Source: Pseudonocardia sp. TRM90224 (GTDB taxonomy: Bacteria; Actinomycetota; Actinomycetes; Mycobacteriales; Pseudonocardiaceae). From it: a stretch of DNA of 64,000 nucleotides. The stretch covers positions 62,001 to 126,000 of the forward strand of contig NZ_JAJGSX010000022.1 of assembly GCF_021245725.1 (NCBI RefSeq). The letters are read 5' to 3'. The notes below the pieces were generated by a model. That model was given only the letters and a program-made list of their open reading frames with translations, was not told where the DNA came from and did not search any database. Shown in pieces: positions 1 to 7,522 of the stretch (its first letter is position 1; every line of letters starts with the position of its first letter). The translations under genes were made by a program, and so were the position numbers.

Positions 1-1
1 G

Positions 2-313
2 ATCGAGGAAGGCCGACGGATCGCCGCCGCACTCGGCGGGGCGAAGGCCTGCGTGCTGCGCAACCACGGCCTGCTCACCGTCGGGCGTTCGGTCGCGGAG
101 GCCGCATGGTGGTTCATCACGATGGAGCGCTCGTGCCAGGCGCAGCTGCTGGCGATGGCGGCGGGCGCACCCACGCACATCGACCGGGCGACCGCGCTGT
201 CCGTCCGCGAGCAGATCGGCACGCCGTTGGCGGGGTGGGTCCAGTTCCGCCCGCTCTGGGAGCAGATCACGGCGTCCGACCCCGACCTCTTCGACGAGAC
301 GGGTGCGCCGTGA
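2..313 (+). CDS. Class II aldolase/adducin family protein (C-terminal part only)
   Basis: The gene enters the window from the left, so only the last ~103 codons are present. The visible part contains the family-typical stretch CVLRNHGLLTVG followed by a helical segment (VAEAAWWFITMERSCQAQ), as in the C-terminal half of L-fuculose-phosphate/ribulose-phosphate aldolase-like and decarboxylase-like proteins. Members normally cleave or decarboxylate phosphorylated or free keto-sugars with a Zn ion held by His residues. The Zn ligands upstream are off the window. The stop TGA overlaps the GTG of the next gene (GTGA), so the two are translationally coupled. Family assignment is fairly safe; substrate unknown. 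Confidence 0.75.
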   Translation: MEEGRRIAAALGGAKACVLRNHGLLTVGRSVAEAAWWFITMERSCQAQLLAMAAGAPTHIDRATALSVREQIGTPLAGWVQFRPLWEQITASDPDLFDETGAP

Positions 314-894
314 CCGGACGAGCGACGTTCCACGCGATGACCGACTCGACGGCGGCGGACTACGAGATCATCGTCGCCGAGTCGATGCGGTTCATGGGCG
401 GCCTGCCGGAGCGGGTGCTCGCCCACCTGCGCCTGCTCGGCAACGACCACGGCGGGTTCGCGGTCGATCGGCTCACCCACTGCCTGCAGACCGCGACCCG
501 TGCCGAGCGGGCCGGCAAGGACGACGAGTACGTCCTCTGTGCGCTGCTGCACGACATCGGCGACACCCTCGGCCCGTTCAACCACGCCGACATCGCATCC
601 GCGCTGCTCAAGCCGTTCGTCGGCGAGCGGAACCACTGGATGGTCAGCAACCACGACGTCTTCCAGGGCTACTACTTCTTCCACCACCTCGGCCTCGATC
701 CCGACATGCGGGAGCGGTTCCGCGGGCACGAGCACTTCGACCACACCGCCGAGTTCTGCCACGAGTTCGACCAGCCCGCGTTCGACCCCGGCTACGACAC
801 GTTGCCGTTGGAGCACTTCGCGCCGCTGGTCAGTGAGCTCATGGCGATGCCGCGGCGCAGCATCTACCTGCCGTCCGTCGAGGCGCCGGGGTGA
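310..894 (+). CDS. HD-domain protein, MIOX/PhnZ-like oxygenase or phosphohydrolase
   Basis: 194 residues from a GTG start that overlaps the previous stop by 4 bp. An internal ATG at 337 is an alternative. H57 and the H81-D82 pair (LLHDIGD) are the HD-fold metal ligands, followed by NHAD and by NHDVFQGYYFFHH, further possible metal-site histidines. This layout resembles the mixed-valent di-iron HD oxygenases (PhnZ, TmpB, distantly myo-inositol oxygenase) more than nucleotide phosphohydrolases. That is family reasoning: no substrate is visible. It sits between a class II aldolase and a BASS transporter, all overlapping by 4 bp, so it probably belongs to a small catabolic operon. Confidence 0.7.
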   Translation: MTGRATFHAMTDSTAADYEIIVAESMRFMGGLPERVLAHLRLLGNDHGGFAVDRLTHCLQTATRAERAGKDDEYVLCALLHDIGDTLGPFNHADIASALLKPFVGERNHWMVSNHDVFQGYYFFHHLGLDPDMRERFRGHEHFDHTAEFCHEFDQPAFDPGYDTLPLEHFAPLVSELMAMPRRSIYLPSVEAPG

Positions 895-1739
895 CTTCGG
901 AACTCGTCACAGCAAGCCTGCTCGCATCGCTCGCCGTCGTGATGTTCGGGCTCGGCACGACGTTGCAGCCGCGGGACTTCCGGCGGGTCCTCGCCGAGCC
1001 GAAGGCCGCGGTCGTCGCGCTGACGGTGCAGCTGTTCCTGCTGCCGGTGCTCTGCTTCGTCCTCGTCACCGCATTCGGGCTGGCGCCGACACTGGCCGTC
1101 GGGATGATGGTCCTGGTGGCGGCGCCGGGCGGCACGGTCGCGAACCTGTTCAGCCATCTCGCCGGCGGCGACGTCGCCTTGAACGTCACGCTCACCGCGA
1201 TCAACTCGCTGCTCTCGCTGGTGCTGCTGCCGGTGGTCGTCAACCTCTCGATAGCCCACTTCCTGGGCGCCGGGGCCGACATCGGCCTGCAGTCGGTCAA
1301 GGTGCTGCAGGTCGTGGCGCTCGTGCTGGCGCCCGTGCTCGCCGGGATGTGGGTGCGCCACCGGTACCAGCACTTCACCGGCCGGATCCGGCGCGCGCTG
1401 AACATCGTCTCCGCCGCCACGCTGGTGCTCGTCATCGCCGCGGCGTTGATCAGCAACGTGCAGGTCGTGCTGGACAACTTCGCCGCCGTCGGGCTGGTCG
1501 CGTTGGTGCTCAGCGCGGCGAGCCTCGCCGTCGGGTACGGGATCCCGCGGTTGCTGCGCGTCGGGCGAAAGCAGGCGATCGCGTCGTCGTTCGAGATCGG
1601 GCTGCACAACGCGACGCTGGCGATCGCCGTCGCGGCAGGTGTCCTGCAGAGTCAGGAGATCGCGATCGCGCCCGCCATCTACGGGATCGTCATGTACGCA
1701 CCGGCGGCGATGTGCTGCTACCTGTTCGCGCGCCGATAG
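891..1739 (+). CDS. Bile acid:sodium symporter (BASS/SBF) family transporter
   Basis: 282 residues starting at a GTG that overlaps the previous stop (GTGA). It consists of about nine hydrophobic segments with the family's conserved glycine/proline-rich crossover regions (AAPGGTVANLFSHLAGGD near residue 80 and EIGLHNATLAIAVA near residue 240). BASS proteins import organic anions with sodium; bacterial members carry bile acids, pantothenate, keto acids or sulfonates. Co-translation with the aldolase and HD gene suggests it imports the substrate of that pathway. It ends three bases before a long inverted repeat that separates it from the convergent MFS gene. Confidence 0.85.
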   Translation: MTSELVTASLLASLAVVMFGLGTTLQPRDFRRVLAEPKAAVVALTVQLFLLPVLCFVLVTAFGLAPTLAVGMMVLVAAPGGTVANLFSHLAGGDVALNVTLTAINSLLSLVLLPVVVNLSIAHFLGAGADIGLQSVKVLQVVALVLAPVLAGMWVRHRYQHFTGRIRRALNIVSAATLVLVIAAALISNVQVVLDNFAAVGLVALVLSAASLAVGYGIPRLLRVGRKQAIASSFEIGLHNATLAIAVAAGVLQSQEIAIAPAIYGIVMYAPAAMCCYLFARR

Positions 1740-1741
1740 CA

Positions 1742-1806
1742 GCGTCGACAACGACATCATGGCTGTTTGTGAGCGCTAACATCAGCTAAAACGTCGTTGT
1801 CGACGC
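1742..1806. repeat. Long inverted repeat, family A copy 1 (bidirectional terminator-like)
   Basis: A perfect 14-bp inverted repeat: arm GCGTCGACAACGAC at 1742-1755 and its complement at 1793-1806, with a 37-nt spacer containing GGCTGTT. It lies where the rightward transporter gene and the leftward MFS gene converge. Its right half encodes the last codons of the MFS gene. A second copy with the same arm sequence and the same GGCTGTT loop start lies at 37359-37421. Neither has a T-run, so simple Rho-independent termination is not certain. Confidence 0.8.
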
Positions 1807-3112
1807 GTCCGGCTACCACGGCTGTTGCCAGCCAGATGGCTGTTCCCGTCCAGGCCACTGTGTGTAGTCCCGTGACGAACCCGGCGGTGTCGGTCGGGGC
1901 TCCCGCGACCGCGCCGAACACCGCTACCCCGATGGCGGTCCCGGCTTGCCGTGCGGCTGTGACCAGGCCCGACGCGATGCCGGCTCGGCCGGCCGGGGCG
2001 GCCTGCAGTGCGGCGGCCATGACGGCCGCGGTGAGCAGGCCCGCCGCGATGCCGAGCCCGGCCAGCGCCACCAGGAGCAGCTTGTCGTCCGCAGCCAGCA
2101 TGGCCGCCGAGGGCGCTCCGACGGCAGCCGCGCAGATCATCGGCGGTCGTGGCCCGAACCGGGCCGTCAGCCGCCCGGCGACGGGCCCGAGCAGCACGAG
2201 CGGCAGGAACAACGGCAGCAGTGCAACTCCCGCTGCGAGCGGGGTCCGGCCCTGGACGACCTGCAGGTACAGCGTGACGACGTACAGCGTGCCGTTCATC
2301 GCCGTGTTCATCAGCAGCGCCACGACCAGCGCGGCGGCGAACCGGCGCTTGCCGATCAGCTCGGGTGGCAGCAGCGGCGCCCGCGCCCGGCGTTCCCACC
2401 GGACCAGGCCCGCCCCGGCCAGCACGCTGACGGCCGCGGCCACCACCGCCTCGATCCCTACGCCGTGGTGTCCGACCTCGATCACCGCATACACGAGCCC
2501 GACGAGTGCCACCGCCGAGCCGACGAGACCGGGCAGGTCCACCGCCTGCCCACCAGCAGGCGACCGCCGCACCAGCAGCAGGACGGCCACCGCGGCGAGC
2601 GCGACCACGGGCACGTTGAGGAGGAACACCCAGCGCCAGCCCGCGACCGTCACGAGCAGTCCGCCGAGCATCGGCCCCGCGGGCAGCGCCAGCGACGTGA
2701 TCGCCGCCCACGTCCCGAGCGCTCTGGCCCGCGCCGCCCGCTCCGGGTAGAGGGCCGTGACCAGGGCCAACGTCGTCGGCAACAGCGCGGCGGCGCCGAC
2801 GCCCTGCACGGCCCGCGCGGCGACGAGCCACCCGACGTCCGGCGCCAGTCCGCAGCCGGCGGAGCCGAGCCCGAAGCCGAGGAACCCGAGCAGCACCAGC
2901 CGCCGGTGCCCGAACCGGTCGCCGAGCGCCCCGGCGGTGAGCAATGCGCCGGCCAGCGCGACCGCGTACCCGTCGACGATCCACTGCTGCGCCGCCGCAC
3001 CGGCGGTCAGGTCGGCCGCGACCGCCGGCAGCGCGACGTTGACGACCGTGACGTCCAGCAGGACGAGGAACATGCCGGCGCACAGCGTGGCGAGGGTGAG
3101 GGATCGGCGCAT
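1757..3112 (-). CDS. MFS drug-type efflux transporter (DHA2/EmrB-QacA type)
   Basis: 451 residues from the ATG at 3112. An upstream in-frame start at 3190 exists but would run into the divergent regulator's promoter. The first membrane helix ends in LLDVTVVNVALPAVAADL, the motif D1 of 14-helix drug:proton antiporters, followed by WIVDGYAVALAGALLTAGALGDRFGHRR (motif A). About 14 hydrophobic segments follow. It is divergent from an ArsR-type gene, a usual arrangement for a repressor and its pump. The last residues (VDNDVLADVSAHKQP) are encoded inside the family A inverted repeat, suggesting that the element replaced or extended the original 3' end. Confidence 0.88.
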   Translation of the reverse strand: MRRSLTLATLCAGMFLVLLDVTVVNVALPAVAADLTAGAAAQQWIVDGYAVALAGALLTAGALGDRFGHRRLVLLGFLGFGLGSAGCGLAPDVGWLVAARAVQGVGAAALLPTTLALVTALYPERAARARALGTWAAITSLALPAGPMLGGLLVTVAGWRWVFLLNVPVVALAAVAVLLLVRRSPAGGQAVDLPGLVGSAVALVGLVYAVIEVGHHGVGIEAVVAAAVSVLAGAGLVRWERRARAPLLPPELIGKRRFAAALVVALLMNTAMNGTLYVVTLYLQVVQGRTPLAAGVALLPLFLPLVLLGPVAGRLTARFGPRPPMICAAAVGAPSAAMLAADDKLLLVALAGLGIAAGLLTAAVMAAALQAAPAGRAGIASGLVTAARQAGTAIGVAVFGAVAGAPTDTAGFVTGLHTVAWTGTAIWLATAVVAGRVDNDVLADVSAHKQP

Positions 3113-3133
3113 GCGCTCCACGATCGTTGCGCA

Positions 3134-3157
3134 ACACTTCACCGGCGGCCGAAGTGT
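3134..3157. promoter_or_regulatory. Inverted repeat, candidate ArsR operator
   Basis: ACACTTC (3134-3140) and GAAGTGT (3151-3157) form a perfect 7-bp dyad with a 10-bp spacer in the 65-bp gap between the divergent MFS and ArsR-type genes. Position and symmetry fit a shared operator for the neighbouring regulator. This is inference from symmetry only. Confidence 0.5.
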
Positions 3158-3177
3158 CGCGGGCGCAGACTGGGTCC

Positions 3178-3942
3178 ATGCCCGGAGCAACCGCCGACAT
3201 CGCCACCATCGCGGCCCTCTTCGCCGAACGGGCGCGGGCCAGGATCCTGCTCGCGCTCGTCGACGGCCGTGCGCTGCCGGCGTCGGTGCTCGCGGCGGAG
3301 GCCGGTGTGTCCGCGCCCGCCACCAGCGCGCACCTGGCCAAGCTCCGTGCGGCCGGCCTGATCACCGTCGAGCCGGCGGGACGGCACCGCTACCACCGGT
3401 TGGCCGGGCCGGCCGTCGCCGACGCGATCGAGGCGCTCTCCGCGCTCGCGCCGGCCGAACCGATCCGCTCCTTGCGCCAGCACACCGCTGCCGCGGCCCT
3501 GCGCAAGGCCCGGACCTGCTACGACCACCTCGCAGGCGGCCTCGGCGTGACGGTCACGGCGGCGCTGGTCGAGCGCGGCGCGCTGTGCCGCGAGGACGGG
3601 GTCGTCGGCACCGATAGGCGCCCGGCCGATCCGCTCTCCGCCGCGGTCCCCGAGCACCCGTACGCGCTGGGGCCGCAGGCGGGCCCGGTGCTCGCGGCGC
3701 TCGGCGTCGACGTCGACGAGGTGGCGGACGCCGGCTCCCGCCGCCCGCTGCTGCGCTTCTGCACCGACTGGACCGAGCAGCGCCACCACCTGGCCGGACG
3801 GCTGGGTGCCGCTGTGCTCGAGGCACTGCTGCGGCAGGGCTGGGTGGCGCCGACCGCCCGCCGCCGCGCGCTGGCCGTCACCGATCTGGGTGAGCGTGAG
3901 CTGCGCGAACGGCTCGGCGTCAACCTGCAGCAGTCCGCCTGA
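3178..3942 (+). CDS. ArsR-family winged-helix transcriptional regulator
   Basis: 254 residues from the ATG at 3178; an upstream in-frame TTG at 3127 falls in the promoter region. Residues 1-85 form an ArsR-type winged helix (ARARILLALVDGRALPASVLAAEAGVSAPATSAHLAKLRAAGLI...GRHRYHRL). A C-terminal ~165-residue region of the type found in longer actinobacterial ArsR proteins follows, with three Cys but no obvious ArsR metal box. It probably represses the divergent MFS gene and itself through the dyad at 3134-3157. The effector is unknown. Confidence 0.85.
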   Translation: MPGATADIATIAALFAERARARILLALVDGRALPASVLAAEAGVSAPATSAHLAKLRAAGLITVEPAGRHRYHRLAGPAVADAIEALSALAPAEPIRSLRQHTAAAALRKARTCYDHLAGGLGVTVTAALVERGALCREDGVVGTDRRPADPLSAAVPEHPYALGPQAGPVLAALGVDVDEVADAGSRRPLLRFCTDWTEQRHHLAGRLGAAVLEALLRQGWVAPTARRRALAVTDLGERELRERLGVNLQQSA

Positions 3943-3946
3943 CGCC

Positions 3947-3976
3947 TTGTCCCGCCCGGCCGCCCGCTGCTAATCT
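3947..3976 (+). promoter_or_regulatory. Candidate promoter of the catabolic operon
   Basis: TTGTCC (3947-3952) and TAATCT (3971-3976) with an 18-bp spacer form a reasonable -35/-10 pair for a primary-type sigma factor. The expected start, near 3983, lies just before the dyad at 3992-4015. A repressor bound there would block the promoter. Assigned by eye. Confidence 0.45.
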
Positions 3977-3991
3977 TTCGGCTTATCAGAT

Positions 3992-4015
3992 CTATGTACG
4001 AAATCTCGTAGATAG
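3992..4015. promoter_or_regulatory. Dyad operator, candidate IclR site 1
   Basis: CTAT-G-TACGA-AATC-TCGTA-G-ATAG: two nested inverted arms with one mismatch, ending 9 bases before the ATG of the first operon gene. A related sequence (both begin GATCTAT; about 17 of 24 positions match) lies upstream of the IclR gene at 14169-14191. This suggests that the same regulator binds both. Confidence 0.55.
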
Positions 4016-4024
4016 TGGGCCGAA

Positions 4025-5026
4025 ATGAAGGGCATTGCACTGGTCGGGCTGGGCGAGATCGGGCGTGCCGCACACCTGCCCGCGATCCTGCGCAACCCCG
4101 ACGTGACGCTGCGGGCCGTCGTCGAGCCGGATCCCGCCCAGCTCGCCCGCGCCGACCTCCCACCCGGTGTGGACGTCCACCCCGACCTGGCCGCGGTGCT
4201 CGACCGGCCCGACGTCGACGGGGTCGTGCTGGCCACTCCGCCGTGGGTGACGCCGGGGCTGGCGGTCGCCGCGGCGCGGCGCGGGCGGTTCGTGCTGGCC
4301 GAGAAGCCGGTGGCGACGTCGGTCGCGGCCGGCGCTGCGTACGACGTGCTCACCCCGACCGAGCGGGCCCGCATCCAGGTCGGGCTCACCTACCGGCACG
4401 ACCCGGCGATGGTCGCGCTGCGCGACGTGATCGCGGCGGGCGAGCTGGGCGACCGGCTGCTCGTGCGGGCGCACGTCTACGACGAGCAACGCACGTCGGA
4501 CGCGGCGCACACCGAGCTGATCGAGCGCACGCTCCGCCACGGCAGCCCCGTCGTTCACGAGGGCGCGCACGTCTTCGACTGGCTGCGGTACCTGCTCGGC
4601 GCCGAACCCGAACTGCGCGACGCGTGGTCGTTGCGCACCCGCGACGGTCTCGCGGCGCCCAACCTCGTCGGGGCCAGGCTGCGGTACGGCCCGGCCGAGG
4701 CTCTGGTGGAGTTCGGCTGGCTGACCGACGTGCTGCCGCGCACCGAGCTGAGCGTGCTCGGCGACCGCGGGCTCGCGGTGCTGGACGGGCGGACGTTCGC
4801 GCTCACCGTCACCACCGGCGACGACCGGATGGTCATCGACCCGGTGCCCGACCGCGCGACCCGCTGCTTCGACCGGCAGCTCGCCCGGTTCGTCGCGCTG
4901 GGCGGCGGTCGGGGCGGCGGTCGGGGCGGCGGTCGGGGCGGCGGCGCGGCCGCGGAGCCGGACCTCGACGACGGGCTGCGTGCGCTCGCCGTCAGCGAGC
5001 TGGTCGAACGAGCGGGGGCGGCATGA
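4025..5026 (+). CDS. Gfo/Idh/MocA-family NAD(P)-dependent oxidoreductase
   Basis: 333 residues. The N-terminus IALVGLGEIGRAAHLPAI is a Rossmann nucleotide-binding loop (GxGxxG-like). Residues ~90-100 carry the family's EKP motif (LAEKPVATS). The C-terminal sheet domain includes the VVHEGAHVFDWLRYLLG segment, where the catalytic His region normally lies. Such enzymes oxidise a hydroxyl of sugars, inositols or sugar acids. It is the first gene of an operon whose genes mostly overlap by 4 bp. Near the C-terminus a GGGR repeat, encoded by a 12-bp tandem repeat, inserts a flexible glycine/arginine stretch that I would not expect in this fold. Confidence 0.85.
   Translation: MKGIALVGLGEIGRAAHLPAILRNPDVTLRAVVEPDPAQLARADLPPGVDVHPDLAAVLDRPDVDGVVLATPPWVTPGLAVAAARRGRFVLAEKPVATSVAAGAAYDVLTPTERARIQVGLTYRHDPAMVALRDVIAAGELGDRLLVRAHVYDEQRTSDAAHTELIERTLRHGSPVVHEGAHVFDWLRYLLGAEPELRDAWSLRTRDGLAAPNLVGARLRYGPAEALVEFGWLTDVLPRTELSVLGDRGLAVLDGRTFALTVTTGDDRMVIDPVPDRATRCFDRQLARFVALGGGRGGGRGGGRGGGAAAEPDLDDGLRALAVSELVERAGAA
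4901..4944 (+). repeat. 12-bp tandem repeat inside the Gfo/Idh gene
   Basis: Three perfect copies of GGCGGCGGTCGG (4901-4936) plus a partial copy. The unit is a multiple of three, so copy-number change adds or removes Gly-Gly-Gly-Arg units without shifting frame. Confidence 0.85.
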
Positions 5027-5784
5027 TTGATTTCCATACCCACACGCCGCTGTGGACCAGCGCGAGCTGGCTCGGCGGTGCCGGGTTCGACGCCGACGAC
5101 TTCGTCCGGTTCATGGACGCCGTCGGCATCAGCCGGGCAGTCGTGCTGAGCCACGACGGCCTGTTCCACTCGACACCCGAGGCGAACGACGCGGTGGCGG
5201 GGTTCGTGGGCAAGCACCCCGGCCGGCTCGTCGGGTTCGGCACCTACAGCCCGCGCCGGCCGGAGGCGCTCGCGGAGATCGAGCGGTCGTTCGCCGAGCT
5301 CGGGCTGCGCGGGCTCAAGCTGCACCCCTGGCTGCAGGGGTTCAGCATGCACGAGCAGGTGCTCGATCCGATCATGGAGATCGTCGCCGCGCACGGCGGC
5401 ATCCTGCTTTGCCACGACGGCACCCCGCCCTACTCGACGGCCGGCCAGATCGCGGCGCTGGCGCGGCGCCACCCGCGGGTGCCCGTTGTGCTCGGGCACG
5501 CCGGCCTGCACGACCTCTGGCGGGAATCGCTGCACTTCACGCAAGAGACCGAGAACCTCTACCTCTGCATCTGCGGCACCCCGCCGTACGCCGCGGCGCG
5601 GATCCTCGACCGGGCGCCGGCGCACAAGGTGCTGTTCGGGACCGACGCCGGGCTGTCGGACAAGGCCAGCCAGGACTACGCCGTGGCGCGAGTGCTGGAG
5701 ATCGACGAGTGGGGCATCACCGAGGCGCAGAAGCGCGCGATGCTCGTCGACAATCCGGCGCGGCTGCTGGACGGTGCCGCATGA
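5023..5784 (+). CDS. Amidohydrolase-family (COG2159-type) metal-dependent hydrolase/decarboxylase
   Basis: 253 residues; the ATG overlaps the preceding stop (ATGA). All ligands of an amidohydrolase TIM barrel are visible: H5 and H7 (DFHTHT, strand 1), H131 (LLCHDGTPP), H159 (VLGHAGLHD) and D208 (LFGTDAGL). COG2159 members include ACMSD-type decarboxylases and lactone hydrolases. It is probably catalytically active. The gene directly downstream is its paralogue of the same length with most of these ligands changed, so the two may form a catalytic/non-catalytic pair. Substrate unknown. Confidence 0.82.
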   Translation: MIDFHTHTPLWTSASWLGGAGFDADDFVRFMDAVGISRAVVLSHDGLFHSTPEANDAVAGFVGKHPGRLVGFGTYSPRRPEALAEIERSFAELGLRGLKLHPWLQGFSMHEQVLDPIMEIVAAHGGILLCHDGTPPYSTAGQIAALARRHPRVPVVLGHAGLHDLWRESLHFTQETENLYLCICGTPPYAAARILDRAPAHKVLFGTDAGLSDKASQDYAVARVLEIDEWGITEAQKRAMLVDNPARLLDGAA

Positions 5785-6542
5785 ACACGCTGGTCGTCGA
5801 CGCGCACGTCAGGATCGGGCAGCACCGCGAGGCCGCGCTGAGCGTCGAGGCCCTGCTCGCCGCGATGGACCGCACCGGCGTCGACCGCGCCGTCGTCGCG
5901 CCGAGCGAGGCCCAGATCGCCTACGACAACCGCGCCGGCAACGCCGCGACCACGCAAGCCGCGCGGGCGACCGGCGGCCGGCTGGTCGCGTACGCGGTGG
6001 CCAACCCGTGGCGGGGTGCCGCCGCCCTCGACGAGCTGGCGTGGGCGCACGAGCAGGGCGCCCGCGCGCTGGCCGTCGACTCCGCGCTGCAGGGGTTCGA
6101 CCTGCTCGACGGGCTGGTCGATCCGCTCGTCCGGTTCGCCGCCGAGCACCGGTGGCCGGTCTACGTCCGCACCGGCACGCCGCCGGGGCACCTCCCGCTG
6201 CCGACCGCGGCCCTCGCCCGCCGGTTCCCCGAGGTCGCGTTCGTCATGGGCCGCAGCGGCGCCACCGACTTCTGGATCGACGCCGCGCCGGCGCTGCGGC
6301 ACGCGCCGAACCTCTACGGCGACACCTCGTACGCGCCGTGGGACACCGTGCTCGGCGAGTTCGCCCGCGACCCGGAGATCGGCACGTCCCGGCTCGTGTT
6401 CTCCAGCGACCAGCCCTACGCCACCGCGGTGGGGGAGATGCGGCGGATGCGCGACTGGCTGCTCCCCGCGCACGAGCGCGCGGCCGTGCTCGGGACGACG
6501 ATGGCGGGCCTGCTCGGGCTCGAGAAGGAGCCGCCAGCATGA
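5781..6542 (+). CDS. Amidohydrolase-fold paralogue lacking metal ligands (probable pseudoenzyme)
   Basis: 253 residues, coupled to the previous gene by ATGA. The fold is recognisable and aligns motif by motif with its upstream neighbour, but the metal site is altered. The strand-1 HxH is H9-V-R11, the strand-5 His is R130 (VYVRTGTPP), the strand-6 His is R158 (VMGRSGATD), and only the strand-8 Asp (D210, FSSDQP) remains. Three His-to-Arg changes make metal catalysis unlikely. The reading frame is intact and coupled, so it is probably a retained structural or regulatory partner of the upstream enzyme, or an enzyme with a different mechanism. Confidence 0.78.
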   Translation: MNTLVVDAHVRIGQHREAALSVEALLAAMDRTGVDRAVVAPSEAQIAYDNRAGNAATTQAARATGGRLVAYAVANPWRGAAALDELAWAHEQGARALAVDSALQGFDLLDGLVDPLVRFAAEHRWPVYVRTGTPPGHLPLPTAALARRFPEVAFVMGRSGATDFWIDAAPALRHAPNLYGDTSYAPWDTVLGEFARDPEIGTSRLVFSSDQPYATAVGEMRRMRDWLLPAHERAAVLGTTMAGLLGLEKEPPA

Positions 6543-7522
6543 GCACGAGCATGAGGACCGCAACCCTCTCCGGCCTCGGCGCCGCCGGCGCGATCCGGGG
6601 GGTCTCGCCGGTGCTGGAGGTCCCCTTCACCGCCGACGGTGAGATCGACCTGCCCGGCTTCCGCAGGGTCGTGCGGCACGTCCTGCGCTGCGGCGTGTCG
6701 AGCGTGATGTTCCCCGGGTTCGCGGGCGAGTTCTACAAGCTCGCCGAGCACGAGCGCACCACCCTGACCGAGGCGTTGATCGAGGAGGCGAAGGCGTTTC
6801 CCGACGCCGTTGTCATCGCCGCGGTGCAGGACCACGCCACCAAGCTCGCCGTCGAGCGCGCCCGCTGGTCGGTCGCCGCGGGCGCCAAGGCGATCAACCT
6901 CCTGCCGCCCTACCTGCTCAACCGCCCAGCCGCAGCGATCGACGTGCACATCAGGGCGGTGCTCGCGGCCGTTGCCGACACCCCGGTCGTGCTGCAGTAC
7001 GCGCCGAACGAGACGGGCGCGAGCCTCGATGCCGGACGGCTCGCCGCGATCGGGCGCGACCACCCGAACCTCGTGCTGGTGAAGGTTGAGTCGAGCCCGC
7101 CGGGCCCGTTCATCAGCGAGCTGGCTCGGCTCGACCCGCCGATGCTCGCCGTCGAGGGCTACGCGGGCGTGCAGCTGCCCGACGCGATCCGTCGCGGTGC
7201 CGTCGGCACCCAGCCCGGCTGCTCGTTCACCGAGATCTACCAGGAGATCTGGCGGCTCTACGAGACCGGGCAGCACGCGGCGGGCGACCGTCTGCACGCG
7301 CGGCTGCTGCCCTACACGTCCTACTGGATGCTCGACACCGAGCTGATCATCGCGGCCGAGAAGCTGATCTCGAAGCGCCGCGGGTTGATCGAGAGCGACC
7401 ACTGCAGAGCCCCCCGCCGCGAGCTGGACGAGCAGGAGCTGGCCGCCGTCGACCGCTTCCTCGTCGAGTTCGCCGACCTGCTGCCCGACGTGACACCCGA
7501 TGTGGATGGAGGCCCGCAATGA
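6539..7522 (+). CDS. Dihydrodipicolinate synthase/KDG aldolase (DapA) family lyase
   Basis: 327 residues, ATGA overlap with the upstream gene. It has the class I aldolase TIM barrel of the DHDPS/NAL family. K182 (VLVKVESS) is the Schiff-base lysine, and Y154 (LQYAPNETG), 28 residues before it, matches the spacing of the catalytic Tyr in DHDPS. PPYLLNRP at 123-130 matches the PYYNRP loop. Members condense or cleave pyruvate-containing sugar acids or dehydrate keto-deoxy acids. Being inside a catabolic operon with its own transporter, it is more likely a keto-acid aldolase or dehydratase than the lysine-pathway enzyme. Confidence 0.82.
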   Translation: MSTSMRTATLSGLGAAGAIRGVSPVLEVPFTADGEIDLPGFRRVVRHVLRCGVSSVMFPGFAGEFYKLAEHERTTLTEALIEEAKAFPDAVVIAAVQDHATKLAVERARWSVAAGAKAINLLPPYLLNRPAAAIDVHIRAVLAAVADTPVVLQYAPNETGASLDAGRLAAIGRDHPNLVLVKVESSPPGPFISELARLDPPMLAVEGYAGVQLPDAIRRGAVGTQPGCSFTEIYQEIWRLYETGQHAAGDRLHARLLPYTSYWMLDTELIIAAEKLISKRRGLIESDHCRAPRRELDEQELAAVDRFLVEFADLLPDVTPDVDGGPQ

